Shown: in pieces, positions 7,813 to 16,690 of the stretch
Layout of the letters: every line of letters starts with the position of its first letter
Numbering within the stretch: position 1 is the stretch's first letter
Assembly (NCBI GenBank): GCA_025992895.1
Contig: DAJPGA010000001.1
Coordinates: forward strand, 62,001 to 126,000
Direction of reading: 5' to 3'
Source of the DNA: Veillonellaceae bacterium
Lineage (GTDB): Bacteria; Bacillota; Negativicutes; Veillonellales; Dialisteraceae
Length of the DNA stretch: 64,000 nucleotides
Position numbers and translations under genes: made by a program
Notes under the pieces: generated by a model
Told to the model about the DNA's origin: nothing
The model's input: the letters and a program-made list of their open reading frames with translations, nothing else
The model's database searches: none

Positions 7813-8685
7813 TCAGCGGTTCGGGCTGATGACTACGTATCTGTACGGTACTTCTCCTTCGGATTCGGTGGAGACGGAGGGATCGTCCTGCAGTGCGAGA
7901 TGGATGATTCTGCGTTCTCCTGCCGGCATCGGTTCGAGTTTGACGGGTTCGCCGGTTCTTCTTGCTTTGCCGGCAAGTCTATGTGCGAGGGCTTCCAGGG
8001 TGTCCTGGCGGCGTTCTCTGTAGTTTTCCACGTCAAGCATGACGAAGTAACGGTGACGGAAGGATTTGCCAGCGGCAAGGTTTGTCAGGTACTGGAGTGC
8101 GTCCAGTGTCTGGCCGTGTTTGCCGATGAGGATGCCGAGGCCTTCTCCGTGGAGGGAGAGGAGAATTCTTTCTTCGTTCATCATTTTTTCCATGGTGACG
8201 TCGAGGTGCATGCCCTTGAATACGTTTTCGAGGAATTTCTTCGCTTCTTCAGCGGTCTGTTCCTGTTCTTCCGCATTGAACGGTGCTTCTTCTCTGCCTT
8301 CTCTGTGAGCCGGTTTTTCTTCAGTTTCCTTGGATTCTGTTTCTTCCGTTTCCTTGGATTCTTCAGCGGTTTCAGCCGGAGCTTCTGCTTCTTTTGCTTC
8401 TTTCTCAGCTGGTTCTTCCTTGGTTTCTTCGGCTTTCGATTCTTCTGCCGGTGTTTCAGCCAGTGTTTCTTCGGCTTTCGGTGCTTCCGGAGTTTCTTCT
8501 GTTTCCGGTTCATCGATGACGGATACGTCAACGACGGCCGGTTTCTTGTGGATCAATCCGAAAAGTCCGCCGGAGGGCTGTTCTACGACATGAACGATTG
8601 CTTCTTCACGGCTGATACCCAGCTGTTTTATGCCGTCTTCTACTGCGGCTTCAACTGTTTTTGCTGTGACTCTGACTGTTCTCAT
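7813..8685 (-). CDS. jag: RNA-binding protein Jag/KhpB (SpoIIIJ-associated)
   Basis: 290 residues with the three parts expected for the family. The Jag N-terminal domain (MRTVRVTAKTVEAAVEDG... to about residue 55, with GGLFGLIHKKPA) comes first. A long Glu/Ala/Lys-rich linker follows (about 60-130), probably disordered. Then come a KH domain with GILIGKHGQTLDAL and an R3H domain at the C terminus (MPAGERRIIHLALQDD). Jag/KhpB binds RNA and acts in cell division and elongation control in Gram-positives. Its start overlaps the end of yidC by 35 bases, so translation is probably coupled. Confidence 0.95.
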   Translation of the reverse strand: MRTVRVTAKTVEAAVEDGIKQLGISREEAIVHVVEQPSGGLFGLIHKKPAVVDVSVIDEPETEETPEAPKAEETLAETPAEESKAEETKEEPAEKEAKEAEAPAETAEESKETEETESKETEEKPAHREGREEAPFNAEEQEQTAEEAKKFLENVFKGMHLDVTMEKMMNEERILLSLHGEGLGILIGKHGQTLDALQYLTNLAAGKSFRHRYFVMLDVENYRERRQDTLEALAHRLAGKARRTGEPVKLEPMPAGERRIIHLALQDDPSVSTESEGEVPYRYVVISPNR

Positions 8686-9655
8686 TTCGTTTCATCAGCC
8701 TCCCCGGGTTTCTTATCGTTGTTCTTTTTTCTTCTGCTTCCGGCTTTGCTTCGGGAGCTTTCTTTTCTTCTTTGTTTTCCTCTTTCGGAGCTTCTGTCTT
8801 CGGAGCTTCTGCGGCTGTTTCTCCGCTTTCAGCTTCTTCATCTGCTTCCGGTTCTTTCTTCTTGACTACCTTCTTGATGACTCTTTTGCGAATGACCTTT
8901 TTCTTCTTCGGTTCTTCGGTCTTGACTTCATCTTCGTCTTCATGGTTGTGAACTGTCAGTACGCCTTTTTTGGAGACGCCGAGACGGTCGACCATTTCTT
9001 CACGATACATGATGGTCTGCTGCACGAGCTGGTACAGGTTGCAGACAATCCAGTAAATGACAAGTCCGCTCGGGAAGTTCAGCGACATCCACCCGATCAT
9101 GAGAGGCATGAGAAGAAGCATGGTCTTCTGGTTGCCAGGAGCATCTTTCGGTGTGGTCTGCCAGGAAATGATGAAGGTAGACGCAGCGGAAAGGATCGGG
9201 AGGATATAGGTGGAGTCCGGTACGGCAAGGCTCTGCAGCCAGAGGAAGCTTTCATGGGCCGGGTCGTAGGGGAATCCCTGAAGGGCGTAGTAAATGGAAA
9301 CCAGGAATGGCATCTGGATGAGGAGCGGCAGGCAGCCTGCGAGAGGCGATGCGCCGTGTTCCTTGTACAGTTTGCCCATTTCTTCACGCAGTTTGTTCGG
9401 ATCGTTTTTGTACTTCTTCTGGATCCGCTGCATTTCTGGCTGGATTTCCTGCATGGCCTTCATGGACTTGATCTGTTTTAGGGCAAACGGGAGCAGGAGG
9501 GTCTTGATGATCACTGTCAGGACAATGATCGCGATCCCGTAGCTCGGGAAGCCCATATCGTTTGTCATCTTGTAGCAGAATTCGAGGCAGACGCGCATGA
9601 TGTCTGCGAGGAAGCCTACAAAGGTACTCAGAAGCGGTATCTGAAAATCACTCAT
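8651..9655 (-). CDS. yidC: Membrane protein insertase YidC/Oxa1
   Basis: 334 residues with five to six hydrophobic segments. Conserved family stretches include IIVLTVIIKTLLLPF, SPLAGCLPLLIQMPF and FPSGLVIYWIVCNL. It lacks the large periplasmic P1 domain of proteobacterial YidC and has a very long Lys/Glu/Ala-rich C-terminal tail (about residues 250-334), as in other Firmicutes-type insertases. It inserts and folds inner-membrane proteins with or without SecYEG. It sits in the conserved order rpmH-rnpA-yidD-yidC-jag. Confidence 0.96.
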   Translation of the reverse strand: MSDFQIPLLSTFVGFLADIMRVCLEFCYKMTNDMGFPSYGIAIIVLTVIIKTLLLPFALKQIKSMKAMQEIQPEMQRIQKKYKNDPNKLREEMGKLYKEHGASPLAGCLPLLIQMPFLVSIYYALQGFPYDPAHESFLWLQSLAVPDSTYILPILSAASTFIISWQTTPKDAPGNQKTMLLLMPLMIGWMSLNFPSGLVIYWIVCNLYQLVQQTIMYREEMVDRLGVSKKGVLTVHNHEDEDEVKTEEPKKKKVIRKRVIKKVVKKKEPEADEEAESGETAAEAPKTEAPKEENKEEKKAPEAKPEAEEKRTTIRNPGRLMKRNENSQSHSKNS

Positions 9656-9839
9656 TCATTGACTCCTTATACGGTCTGTATTCCAACCGTTAAATGCCCC
9701 GGCTTTCTGAATTTCAAGAGCCGGGTGAGTTTTGTGCGGAAATCCGCAGCGGGGAAATCCACCGCTTTCTTGCTTGGCTTTTGTTATGGGTGCTTGTAAA
9801 AGCCGCCTGAATGGATGGGCCTATCAAAAAAAGCAGCGG

Positions 9840-10049
9840 TCACGGCAAAGGATCGTATCCTCCCTTATGAAAAGGGTGACACTTGGAAATCCGTTTGACG
9901 GCGAGCCAGCTGCCTTTCAGGGCGCCATATTTTTGTACCGCCTGCAGAGCATATTCGCTGCAGGTGGGGTAAAAACGACAGCAGGGAGCCTTAAGGGGTG
10001 AAATAAAGGTCCTGTAGAATCGTATCAATGCGATAAGCAGATTCTTCAT
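9840..10049 (-). CDS. yidD: Membrane protein insertion efficiency factor YidD
   Basis: 69 residues, the normal size. The family signature is intact: [20 protein letters not shown] with the cysteine cluster, then [18 protein letters not shown]. It is a small membrane-associated protein that assists YidC-dependent insertion. Its start overlaps the rnpA stop by four bases. The 184-base gap between it and yidC is larger than the other gaps of the operon and contains no ORF that I recognise. Confidence 0.95.
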   Translation of the reverse strand: MKNLLIALIRFYRTFISPLKAPCCRFYPTCSEYALQAVQKYGALKGSWLAVKRISKCHPFHKGGYDPLP

Positions 10050-10426
10050 GACTGCACCAGTATTCCGGCTTTACGCCACAAGGCCAGGACAGCCTTTTCC
10101 GCCTCCTTATAAGTCGCTGTGGTCAGGAAGCTTCCTGCCAGCATGATCGCCTCATAATTGGGCGAAAGTTCTGCCCGGTGAAGGCGGTAAACCTCCTTCA
10201 TCAGCCGTCTTGCGCGGTTGCGGTCCACGGCATGGCCGATTTTTTTCGTCGTTACAAAACCGATCCGGATGTCTCCGCTCTTGACCCTGGTGACATAAAG
10301 CAGTCCAGCCCTGTTGCTGAACCTTTTCCCGGAACGGTAAATTCTTCGGTAATCCCTGTTCTGTCTGATCCGGTAGGAACGGAACAAGCGGTGCCCCGTC
10401 TGTTCCTTGTTCTCTAGATTAGGCAC
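10046..10426 (-). CDS. rnpA: Ribonuclease P protein component
   Basis: 126 residues, basic. The RNR signature is visible as [17 protein letters not shown] (about residues 65-80), and the N-terminal part reads [21 protein letters not shown], as usual. It is the protein subunit of the tRNA 5'-processing ribozyme. The start is GTG at 10426 and lies inside the last codons of rpmH (8-base overlap), which implies coupled translation. Confidence 0.95.
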   Translation of the reverse strand: MPNLENKEQTGHRLFRSYRIRQNRDYRRIYRSGKRFSNRAGLLYVTRVKSGDIRIGFVTTKKIGHAVDRNRARRLMKEVYRLHRAELSPNYEAIMLAGSFLTTATYKEAEKAVLALWRKAGILVQS

Positions 10427-10556
10427 TTAATACCTTTCTGCCTTTTGCTCTTCTTCTCTTCAGAACAATACGGCCTGCTTTCGTCTTCATACGAGCGCGG
10501 AAACCGTGAGTCTGTTTTCTCCAGTGATTGTTCGGCTGGAACGTCATCTTTGCCAT
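10419..10556 (-). CDS. rpmH: 50S ribosomal protein L34
   Basis: 45 residues beginning [15 protein letters not shown] and ending [13 protein letters not shown], a near-perfect match to L34 ([13 protein letters not shown] in the middle). It is preceded by AAGGAGGTG on the minus strand. It heads the rpmH-rnpA-yidD-yidC-jag cluster. In most bacteria this gene lies next to dnaA and oriC, but here a flavodoxin and dinB lie upstream instead. Confidence 0.97.
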   Translation of the reverse strand: MAKMTFQPNNHWRKQTHGFRARMKTKAGRIVLKRRRAKGRKVLSA

Positions 10557-10612
10557 TAGTCAACACCTCCTTACGTAGTGGCAGTGCCATTTATCTGCAC
10601 CATAACAGACTA

Positions 10613-10641
10613 ATTATAGCTAAGTCGGGCATGGCTGTCAA
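10613..10641 (-). promoter_or_regulatory. Consensus promoter of rpmH
   Basis: On the minus strand TTGACA (10641-10636) and TATAAT (10618-10613) are separated by exactly 17 bp. Both boxes match the consensus fully. Confidence 0.9.
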
Positions 10642-10717
10642 TGAAAAAACCTTTACAAAAGACGGATTTATTCCTATTTTCTTCTGTTTTCTCTTTCATT
10701 TCCCAGTTTTCTTCTCA

Positions 10718-10757
10718 TAAAAAAAAGAACGCCCCCGAAAGGTTCCGGAAGCGTCTT
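10718..10757 (-). terminator. Terminator of the flavodoxin gene
   Basis: Read leftward, ACGC-TTCCGG pairs with the GGGGGCGT side (some G-U pairs) and is followed by eight T. It lies just after the flavodoxin stop codon. Confidence 0.75.
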
Positions 10758-10767
10758 CCCAAAAGAC

Positions 10768-11277
10768 TCAGGCCTGTGCTTTTTCTGCCATGGAAACGGC
10801 CCATTCTCCTGCGCGGCGGAAGTCGTCCTCATTCGGATGCTTTTCCGCTTCCTGCAGACGTGCCAGCCTGTCAGGGGTCATCGGATGGACGAGCTTGGCA
10901 TGCTCGCTGCGCTTTCCGATGTGGAAGGAATGAACGCGGCCCTGGCTGATGAAGGTGCCGAGGCATTCGGAATCTTCTGGAAGAAGTGCGGCTGCATTGT
11001 CGAGGTAATCCCTGGCTGCCTGGGAATCCGGATAAGTGCCGGCGGTTGCGAAGATGGCAACCTTCTTTCCATGCAGCGACTCGATCGTGCGGCGCGCGGT
11101 AAAGTCAGCTCCGCGGCGGAAGCCCCAGAAGCCGACGAAAATCAAATCATACCCGTCCACTGACGGCTGGCGGCCTTCCTCGAAAATGTCCTTTTCGCCC
11201 GGAAGCGCTTCATAAACGGCTTCGGCGATGGCTTTCGTATTTCCTGTACGGGAAGACCAGAGTACTAAAGATTTCAT
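10768..11277 (-). CDS. Flavodoxin-domain protein
   Basis: 169 residues. The FMN-phosphate loop is seen at the N terminus (LVLWSSRTGNTKAIAEAV), with the second loop around FVGFWGFRRGAD and a third at FATAGTYPDS. This is a stand-alone flavodoxin-like electron carrier of a type found in anaerobic Firmicutes; the BilS family is one possibility, but no bilirubin reductase gene is adjacent. It carries an unusual C-terminal extension (VHPMTPDRLARLQEAEKHPNEDD) rich in charged residues. It is divergent from dinB. Confidence 0.8.
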   Translation of the reverse strand: MKSLVLWSSRTGNTKAIAEAVYEALPGEKDIFEEGRQPSVDGYDLIFVGFWGFRRGADFTARRTIESLHGKKVAIFATAGTYPDSQAARDYLDNAAALLPEDSECLGTFISQGRVHSFHIGKRSEHAKLVHPMTPDRLARLQEAEKHPNEDDFRRAGEWAVSMAEKAQA

Positions 11278-11438
11278 AGATAGTTCCTCCTCATTGAACT
11301 AATGATATGAACGGCGCCGGACTCTTGATTAAGCGCCTTTTTAATAGTACATGGAAGGGCGTTTTTTGTCAAAAGCGCGTTTGACACCGCCCTTCCCCTT
11401 CTCTTATGATGAATACAGATAAAGAAAGGAGGAGCCTC

Positions 11439-12632
11439 ATGAAACGCTGGATTATGCATGTGGACATGGATGCGTTCTTCGCGTCCGTCGAGCAGAGGGA
11501 CAATCCCGAGCTGCGCGGAAAGCCTGTCATCGTCGGCGGCGATTCCAGAAGGGGCGTCGTCGCGACGGCTTCGTATGAAGCAAGGAAGTATGGTGTGCAC
11601 TCGGCGATGCCGTCGCTCAAGGCGCACGAGCTTTGCCCGGAAGGCATTTTCGTGAGGCCCCGTTTCGATGCTTACAAGAAGGCATCGGATGAAATCCATC
11701 AGATCATGCTCCACTATGCGGATGCGTACGAGCCGATTTCCCTGGACGAAGCTTTTCTGGACATCTCGGGCATGGGCGAGAAATACAAGACGCTTGGCGC
11801 CATCGGGCGCGCGATCAAGAAGGAAATCTACGACAAGGTCCACCTCGTCGCCTCGGTCGGGATTGCGCCCAACAAGTTCCTCGCCAAGATGGCAAGCGAC
11901 ATGGATAAGCCGGACGGCCTTTTCATCATCCCTTACGGAAAAGAAAAGGACGTCCTCGCCCCTCTCCCCGTCCGCCGTCTCTGGGGCGTCGGGAAGGTGA
12001 CGGAGAAGAAACTCATCGCTTCGGGCTACAAGACGATCGGAGATATCCAGAATGCGCCGCCCGGCGAACTGGAGTCGCTCTTCGGAAGCCGCGGCGGAGA
12101 GCTCCGCGCGCTTGCTTTCGGAAAGGACGACCGCCCCATCGAATCCGAGAGGAAGATCAAGTCGATCGGGGATGAGGAAACGTACGAGCACGACCTGACC
12201 GATCCCGAGGAAATCGACAGGCAGATCGCCATCCACAGCGACATCGTCGCACAGAGGCTCCGGAAGCACGATCTCACTGCGAGGACCATTTCCCTTAAAA
12301 TCCGCTTCGGCTCTTTCGAGACGGTCATGCGCTCCATGTCCCGGGAAGACGGGACGAACCTGCAGGAGGAAATCTATGCGATGTGCCAGGAGCTCCTCCA
12401 GCGTATCCCCATCCGGGAGGGCATCCGCCTGATCGGCGTCACGGGCTCGAATCTTTCTTCCGGCCCGCGCATGACGTCCCTCTTTTCCCATGACTGGGAG
12501 AAACGGGAAAAAGCCGCCCGCGCAATGGATGAGATCCAGAAGAAATTCGGCAGGCAGGCGCTCCGGAAAGGCTTCTGGCTGGAAGAAGAAGCGAAGAAGG
12601 ACTCCGGGAAGGAAAAGGACAAGGATGAGTGA
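11439..12632 (+). CDS. dinB: DNA polymerase IV
   Basis: 397 residues from ATG 11439 (AAGGAGG at 11426-11432; an ATG further upstream lacks such a site). This is a Y-family polymerase. The catalytic acidic residues are in HVDMDAFFASVEQ (Asp9) and SLDEAFLDISG (Asp103, Glu104). The thumb helix-hairpin-helix follows (LWGVGKVTEKKLIASGYKTIGD), then the little-finger domain. It performs error-prone translesion synthesis. No clear LexA box was found in the 130-base gap to the divergent flavodoxin. The C terminus is rich in Lys and Glu. Confidence 0.95.
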   Translation: MKRWIMHVDMDAFFASVEQRDNPELRGKPVIVGGDSRRGVVATASYEARKYGVHSAMPSLKAHELCPEGIFVRPRFDAYKKASDEIHQIMLHYADAYEPISLDEAFLDISGMGEKYKTLGAIGRAIKKEIYDKVHLVASVGIAPNKFLAKMASDMDKPDGLFIIPYGKEKDVLAPLPVRRLWGVGKVTEKKLIASGYKTIGDIQNAPPGELESLFGSRGGELRALAFGKDDRPIESERKIKSIGDEETYEHDLTDPEEIDRQIAIHSDIVAQRLRKHDLTARTISLKIRFGSFETVMRSMSREDGTNLQEEIYAMCQELLQRIPIREGIRLIGVTGSNLSSGPRMTSLFSHDWEKREKAARAMDEIQKKFGRQALRKGFWLEEEAKKDSGKEKDKDE

Positions 12633-12700
12633 ATTTCCTCCCCTGTTTTCATAGGCGTATAATAAAGGTATATATAATGTAAGAAGAAAGGAGAACTTTC

Positions 12701-13840
12701 ATGGTTAATGAAGATAGAATGAGACATACCTTCGAGGATCTCGTAAAGATCGACGCACCGAGCAAGGGCGAGCGCGAGGTCTGCGATTACCTGAAGAAGA
12801 AATTAAGAGCACTGGGCGCTGCCAAAATCACCGAGGACAATAACGGCTCGGTCAATGGCGGAAACAGCGGCAATCTGATCGCTGTATTCAACGCGAATAC
12901 GGAAGGCCTTCCTTCCATCGCGCTGACGGCCCACATGGACTGCGTGGAAAACTGCCGCGGCATCGAGCCCGTCCTGGAAGACGGCGTGTACCGCTCCAAG
13001 GGCGATACGGTTCTTGGCGGAGACGACAAGGCAGGCGTTGCTGCCATTTTGGAAGGCCTTGCCCTGATGAAGGAAACGTACATCCCGCATGGCAAAGTCA
13101 CTGTCATTTTCACCGTACAGGAAGAAATCGGGCTCTGCGGTTCTTCTTCCATCGAAGAAAAATACATCTCCGGCATCGATTTCGGCTATACGCTCGACGG
13201 CGACGGCGCTGCCGGCTCTGCTTATACCGCAGGCCCATCCGAATACACCCTCGACTTCACCTGCAAGGGCGTCGCTGCCCATGCCGGCATGGCGCCTGAA
13301 AAAGGCACGAATGCGATTGCCATGGCAGGCCTTGGCATTTCCCTCTGCCCGACAGGAAGAATCGACGATGAAACGACATGCAATATCGGCCTCATCGAAG
13401 GCGGCACGGCCGTCAATATCGTTCCTGACCGCTGCGTCGTCCACTGCGAAGCAAGAAGCAGAAACGACGAAAAACTCGAAGCCCTTGTCGCTAAGATGGA
13501 AGCTGCCTTCAAGGAAGCAGCCGCCAAGTTCCCGGAAGGATCTTTGGAAATCAAGAAGGAAAAGACATATGACTCCTTCTGCATCAAAGACACCGATCCC
13601 GCCCTCCAGCTCTTCCGCGCCGCATGCGCTGAAGCAGGCTACCGCGTGACCGCTGGCCCATCCGGCGGCGGCAGCGATGCCAACTGGTTCGGCACCAAGG
13701 GCTTCCCGTCCCTCTTAGTCGGCGTCGGCATGACGGACTTCCATACGAACCGCGAATCCCTCAAAGTCAAAGACCTCTACGAAGCAGGCGATCTCGTCTA
13801 CCATATCATCGAAGCAGAAAGCCACTTCGCAGGCCATTAA
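12701..13840 (+). CDS. M20-family peptidase, PepT-like
   Basis: 379 residues. Metal-binding features of the M20 family are visible: TAHMDCVE (His/Asp), GGDDKAGVAAILE (bridging Asp), TVQEEIGLCG (catalytic Glu-Glu) and a C-terminal His in GMTDFHTNRE. The dimerisation domain includes GVAAHAGMAPEKGTNAI. It resembles peptidase T-like tripeptidases that act in the cytoplasm. AAAGGAG precedes the start and a TATAAT-like box lies at about 12673-12678. It stands between dinB and a PNPOx-like gene, both on the same strand. Confidence 0.9.
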   Translation: MVNEDRMRHTFEDLVKIDAPSKGEREVCDYLKKKLRALGAAKITEDNNGSVNGGNSGNLIAVFNANTEGLPSIALTAHMDCVENCRGIEPVLEDGVYRSKGDTVLGGDDKAGVAAILEGLALMKETYIPHGKVTVIFTVQEEIGLCGSSSIEEKYISGIDFGYTLDGDGAAGSAYTAGPSEYTLDFTCKGVAAHAGMAPEKGTNAIAMAGLGISLCPTGRIDDETTCNIGLIEGGTAVNIVPDRCVVHCEARSRNDEKLEALVAKMEAAFKEAAAKFPEGSLEIKKEKTYDSFCIKDTDPALQLFRAACAEAGYRVTAGPSGGGSDANWFGTKGFPSLLVGVGMTDFHTNRESLKVKDLYEAGDLVYHIIEAESHFAGH

Positions 13841-13885
13841 TCCGATCATTCGGGCCGAAAGGCCATTTCCTGAAGGGAGACGATT

Positions 13886-14260
13886 ATGCTTCCACAGAAA
13901 TTTTTCGACGTCCTGAAACACGAAGGCGTCGTATCCCTCACCACATGGGGCCGTGATGTCCCCCATGTCACAAACACCTGGAATTCCTACCTCGTCATCA
14001 CCGATGACGAAAGAATCCTCGCTCCCGCAGCCGGCATGCACCACCTGGAAGAAGACCTTGCCGTCAACGACCGCATCATCGTGACACTCGGCGCAAGAGA
14101 AGTCGAAGGAAGAAACGGCTACCAGGGCACCGGTTTCCGCGTAGAAGGCAAAGCCCGCCTCGTCAGCGAAGGAAAAGAATTCGACATGATGAAAGAGAAA
14201 TACCCGTTCCTGAGATCTGTTCTGGAAATCACCGCAGAAACTGCTGTGCAGCTGCTGTAA
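13886..14260 (+). CDS. Pyridoxamine 5'-phosphate oxidase-like flavin-binding protein
   Basis: 124 residues with a split-barrel FMN-binding fold. It starts MLPQKFFDVLKHEGVVSLTT, then gives HVTNTWNSYLVITDDERILAPA and GTGFRVEGKARLVSEG. Members of this family include FMN-binding oxidoreductases that are not involved in vitamin B6 synthesis. A strong AAGGGAG site lies upstream. It is 45 bases after the peptidase and could share its transcript. It ends 10 bases before a hexaloop terminator. Confidence 0.8.
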   Translation: MLPQKFFDVLKHEGVVSLTTWGRDVPHVTNTWNSYLVITDDERILAPAAGMHHLEEDLAVNDRIIVTLGAREVEGRNGYQGTGFRVEGKARLVSEGKEFDMMKEKYPFLRSVLEITAETAVQLL

Positions 14261-14270
14261 AGGGAATATA

Positions 14271-14315
14271 GAGTCTGTGGCGAAATGTGCAATCATTTCG
14301 TTACAGACTCTTTTT
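14271..14315 (+). terminator. Hexaloop-family terminator (ATG-TGCAAT-CAT)
   Basis: GAGTCTGT...ACAGACTC with inner arms CGAAATG/CATTTCG and a six-base loop, followed by five T. It is one of eleven terminators in this window with the same ATG-N6-CAT core. Confidence 0.9.
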
Positions 14316-14379
14316 GTATTGGGATATTCCATTAAAGGATTATCTAACAAATGTATTTATTGGTTCTGTCTGAAAACCA

Positions 14380-14547
14380 CAAAGGATGCTTCGCCTTTTT
14401 AGAAACTGCACCCCTATCGCCCTTCGGGCACTTCCCTCCGTTGGGGGAAGCTCGGCGATGAGAAACAAAAGAAATCAGTTCTTATTTGTTTTGAACTTAT
14501 ATAGCTTTGCTCGAGAACTACTGTATTCCCTGGCTTCGCCAGGACCT
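14380..14547. repeat. Mosaic intergenic repeat nest, left of IS copy 1
   Basis: This short GC-rich palindrome region (for example GCACTTCCCTCCGTTGGGG and GCTTCGCC near the IS) resembles blocks at 22, 23.5, 41, 44.6, 56, 58 and 63.3 kb. No gene is supported. The last three bases (CCT, 14545-14547) are the target duplication of the IS. Confidence 0.65.
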
Positions 14548-14606
14548 TGGTATGATTCAACAAGAAAGACAGAATAATATCATAAATATATTAGGAGGTC
14601 ATTCTT

Positions 14607-15338
14607 ATGCCATGTAAAACCAAAGCGTCCCCGGAGGAAATGTTAGACCAGATTGCTTCATATCTCTATCAGGGTGTTACGATTACCCAGGCAGCTGAAA
14701 ATCTTCATATGAGCCGCATAACATTCAGGAAATGGGTCCTCCGGTATAAAGAGGAGGGCTTTAAGGGATTGCGGCCCAGGCAGCATTTGTCTTACTACTC
14801 CAATCAGATGAAGATCCAGGCCGTAAAGGAATATCTTAAAGGCGGTGTTTCCATGCTTTCCGTCTGTGCCAAATACAGAATTTCCGGCACACTCTCCCTT
14901 AAAACATGGATTGAGGCGTATAATGAGCATAAGTTGACAGACCTCGTTTCTGAAGGAGGAGATCTTATGGGCAAACGCCAGCAATCGGTCAAGGAAGAGC
15001 GAGTCAGAATCGTTCAGGAGTGCATCGCCAGTGGATGCGATTATAACAAGATAGCCAAGAAGTACAACATGTCCTACCAAACGCTCTACACATGGGTAAA
15101 AAAGTTCAAGGAAATGGGCGAAGTTGGTCTTGAGGATTACAGAGGAAAGCCGATCAGGCTCCAAACGCCCCGGACCGAAGAAGAACAGCTGCGTCAGGAG
15201 AATGCCAGACTTCTTGAAGAACAGAAGGATCTTATAGCAGAGATTGCCCTGCTAAAAAAAAAGATGGAGATAGAGGAAAGGTTGCGTTCCTCGAAGGATT
15301 CAGCCTTACTCACCTTCTCAGAGATTTTAAAGCCATAA
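14607..15338 (+). CDS. IS3-family transposase OrfA (copy 1)
   Basis: 243 residues. It contains helix-turn-helix segments (ITQAAENLHMSRITFRKW, then a second at YNKIAKKYNMSYQTLYTW) and a coiled-coil-like, Glu/Lys-rich leucine-zipper stretch near residues 195-225. AGGAGG lies upstream of the ATG. Within the zipper the run of nine A at 15254-15262 (CTG CTA AAA AAA AAG) is a typical -1 slippage site that would fuse OrfA to OrfB. OrfA alone normally acts as a DNA-binding regulator. Confidence 0.92.
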   Translation: MPCKTKASPEEMLDQIASYLYQGVTITQAAENLHMSRITFRKWVLRYKEEGFKGLRPRQHLSYYSNQMKIQAVKEYLKGGVSMLSVCAKYRISGTLSLKTWIEAYNEHKLTDLVSEGGDLMGKRQQSVKEERVRIVQECIASGCDYNKIAKKYNMSYQTLYTWVKKFKEMGEVGLEDYRGKPIRLQTPRTEEEQLRQENARLLEEQKDLIAEIALLKKKMEIEERLRSSKDSALLTFSEILKP

Positions 15339-15478
15339 AAGAAGTCCATGAAGAAACCAACATCTCCATAGAAAGTCTCTGCCGACTCTCAAAGGTCTCC
15401 CGGGCAGCTTATTACGGATGGCTGAATCATATTAAGAGCGGCCGTGAACTGCTGAGAGAAAAGGTCGCACAGGAGGTC

Positions 15479-16210
15479 ATGAAAACCCATCAGGAATATC
15501 CGGATATGGGATACCGCCGGATTAACGATTGGATCAAGAAGGATGACAACATCAATATAAATGTAAGCGACAGTCTGGTTCTTCGTATCATGCGGATACT
15601 TAATATTAAGTCCGTGATCAAGTACAAGACCGATGGTTGCACTCGTAACGCAAAGGATCCAAAGTACATTTTTGAAAACCTGCTGAACCGTGACTTTGAT
15701 GCCGGCGTGTCCAATGCAAGATGGATGACGGATGTCACTGAATTCAAGTACACAACTGCTGATGGAGTTTTGCACAAGTTATATTTAAGCGCGATTATTG
15801 ACGGCCATGATCGCCGGATTGTCTCTTATGTCATCGGCGACAGGAACAATACTGCACTGGCTTTTGAGACAATGGAAAAGGCACTTAAAGAGAATCCTGG
15901 AGAACATCCAATGATTCATACCGACCGCGGATTCCAGTATACAAGCAACGGATTCCATAAGATTGTTGAAAAAGCAGGACTGGTTCACAGCATGTCCCGT
16001 GTAGGCTGCTGTGCAGACAACGGTCTGATGGAAGGGTTCTGGGGAATGCTGAAGCGCGAACGTTACTACACACGTAAATTCACCAGCCGTAAAGCAGTGG
16101 TAAGCATGATCAACGGCTACATCTACTTCTACAACAACAAACGCATTCAGCGCAAATTACATCTTTTAGCTCCAATGGAAGTATTCAACGCAGCTCCAAT
16201 GGCTGCATGA
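15479..16210 (+). CDS. IS3-family transposase OrfB, DDE integrase domain (copy 1)
   Basis: 243 residues from the first ATG. The -1 frame is open from the A-run at about 15255, so the working product is probably an OrfAB fusion of about 534 residues. The rve-type catalytic triad is visible: Asp in WMTDVTEFKY, Asp in MIHTDRGFQY and Glu in GLMEGFWGMLKRE. The N-terminal extension that exists only through frameshifting contains the usual HTH_21-like stretch (SLCRLSKVSRAAYYGW). Confidence 0.92.
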   Translation: MKTHQEYPDMGYRRINDWIKKDDNININVSDSLVLRIMRILNIKSVIKYKTDGCTRNAKDPKYIFENLLNRDFDAGVSNARWMTDVTEFKYTTADGVLHKLYLSAIIDGHDRRIVSYVIGDRNNTALAFETMEKALKENPGEHPMIHTDRGFQYTSNGFHKIVEKAGLVHSMSRVGCCADNGLMEGFWGMLKRERYYTRKFTSRKAVVSMINGYIYFYNNKRIQRKLHLLAPMEVFNAAPMAA

Positions 16211-16275
16211 TTAAGATTAAAGTACGATTAGATTTTTTATGATATTTATTTGTCTGTATTAACAAATCCGCACCA

Positions 16276-16345
16276 CCTTCTCCTGCCGGAGCAAGGTCAA
16301 AGGCATTCTTCCCTTCCAGGGCAAGGTCAAAGGCCATCGGCTCTT
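16276..16345. repeat. Repeat palindrome right of IS copy 1
   Basis: Starts with CCTTCTCCTGCCGGAGCAAG, a palindrome also found right of the other two copies and, uninterrupted, near 63.63 kb. A second palindrome, CTTCCCTTCCAGGGCAAGG, follows at about 16311-16330. Confidence 0.75.
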
Positions 16346-16680
16346 TTTTGTTGTAAAAAAGCGTACACCATATCTTTCTTATAAGTCTTTATATAAGATT
16401 TTAATGAAGCTGTATACACCAATCGCTCTTTTGTAGACAAATAGGTAGGAACACCCTGAAATCTACAGGATAAGCGAAATAGGGTAAGCTTCATCCTTCC
16501 CTCAAAGATGAGTAAATCAGCATGAATCGCTTCATGAATGCGAAAAGCATATGTTTATTTCCTTTGAGTATCCCTCTTTTTCTGATTAAGCATTTGACAA
16601 TGTATCATTTTAGGTATACTCTTAGTAAAGAAATTTGAAATTAAGTGTACATTTCAAACTAATTCTTTTCTTCATTTCTA
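16346..16680. promoter_or_regulatory. ppsA upstream region with a non-standard promoter
   Basis: AT-rich, no ORF supported. TTGACA at 16594-16599 and TATACT at 16615-16620 have only 15 bp between them, shorter than the usual 17. Such a promoter may need help or may be the target of the CcpN-like repressor encoded downstream (inference). Confidence 0.55.
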
Positions 16681-16690
16681 GGAGGATATG

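Larger units (their letters stand above)
14548..16275 (+). mobile_element. IS3-family element (IS150-like), copy 1, intact
   Basis: 1,728 bp from TGGTATGATTC to GCACCA, with TG...CA ends as usual for IS3. It is flanked by CCT on both sides (14545-14547 and 16276-16278). It carries two overlapping frames that join by a -1 shift. Copies 2 and 3 have the same length and, as far as read, the same sequence. The inverted ends are short and imperfect (TGGT plus a few more matches). Confidence 0.9.

Noticed and set aside
14658..15164. 168-codon minus-strand frame inside the IS (also at 24782 and 61525)
   Set aside because: Antisense of OrfA, present in every copy only because the IS is repeated.
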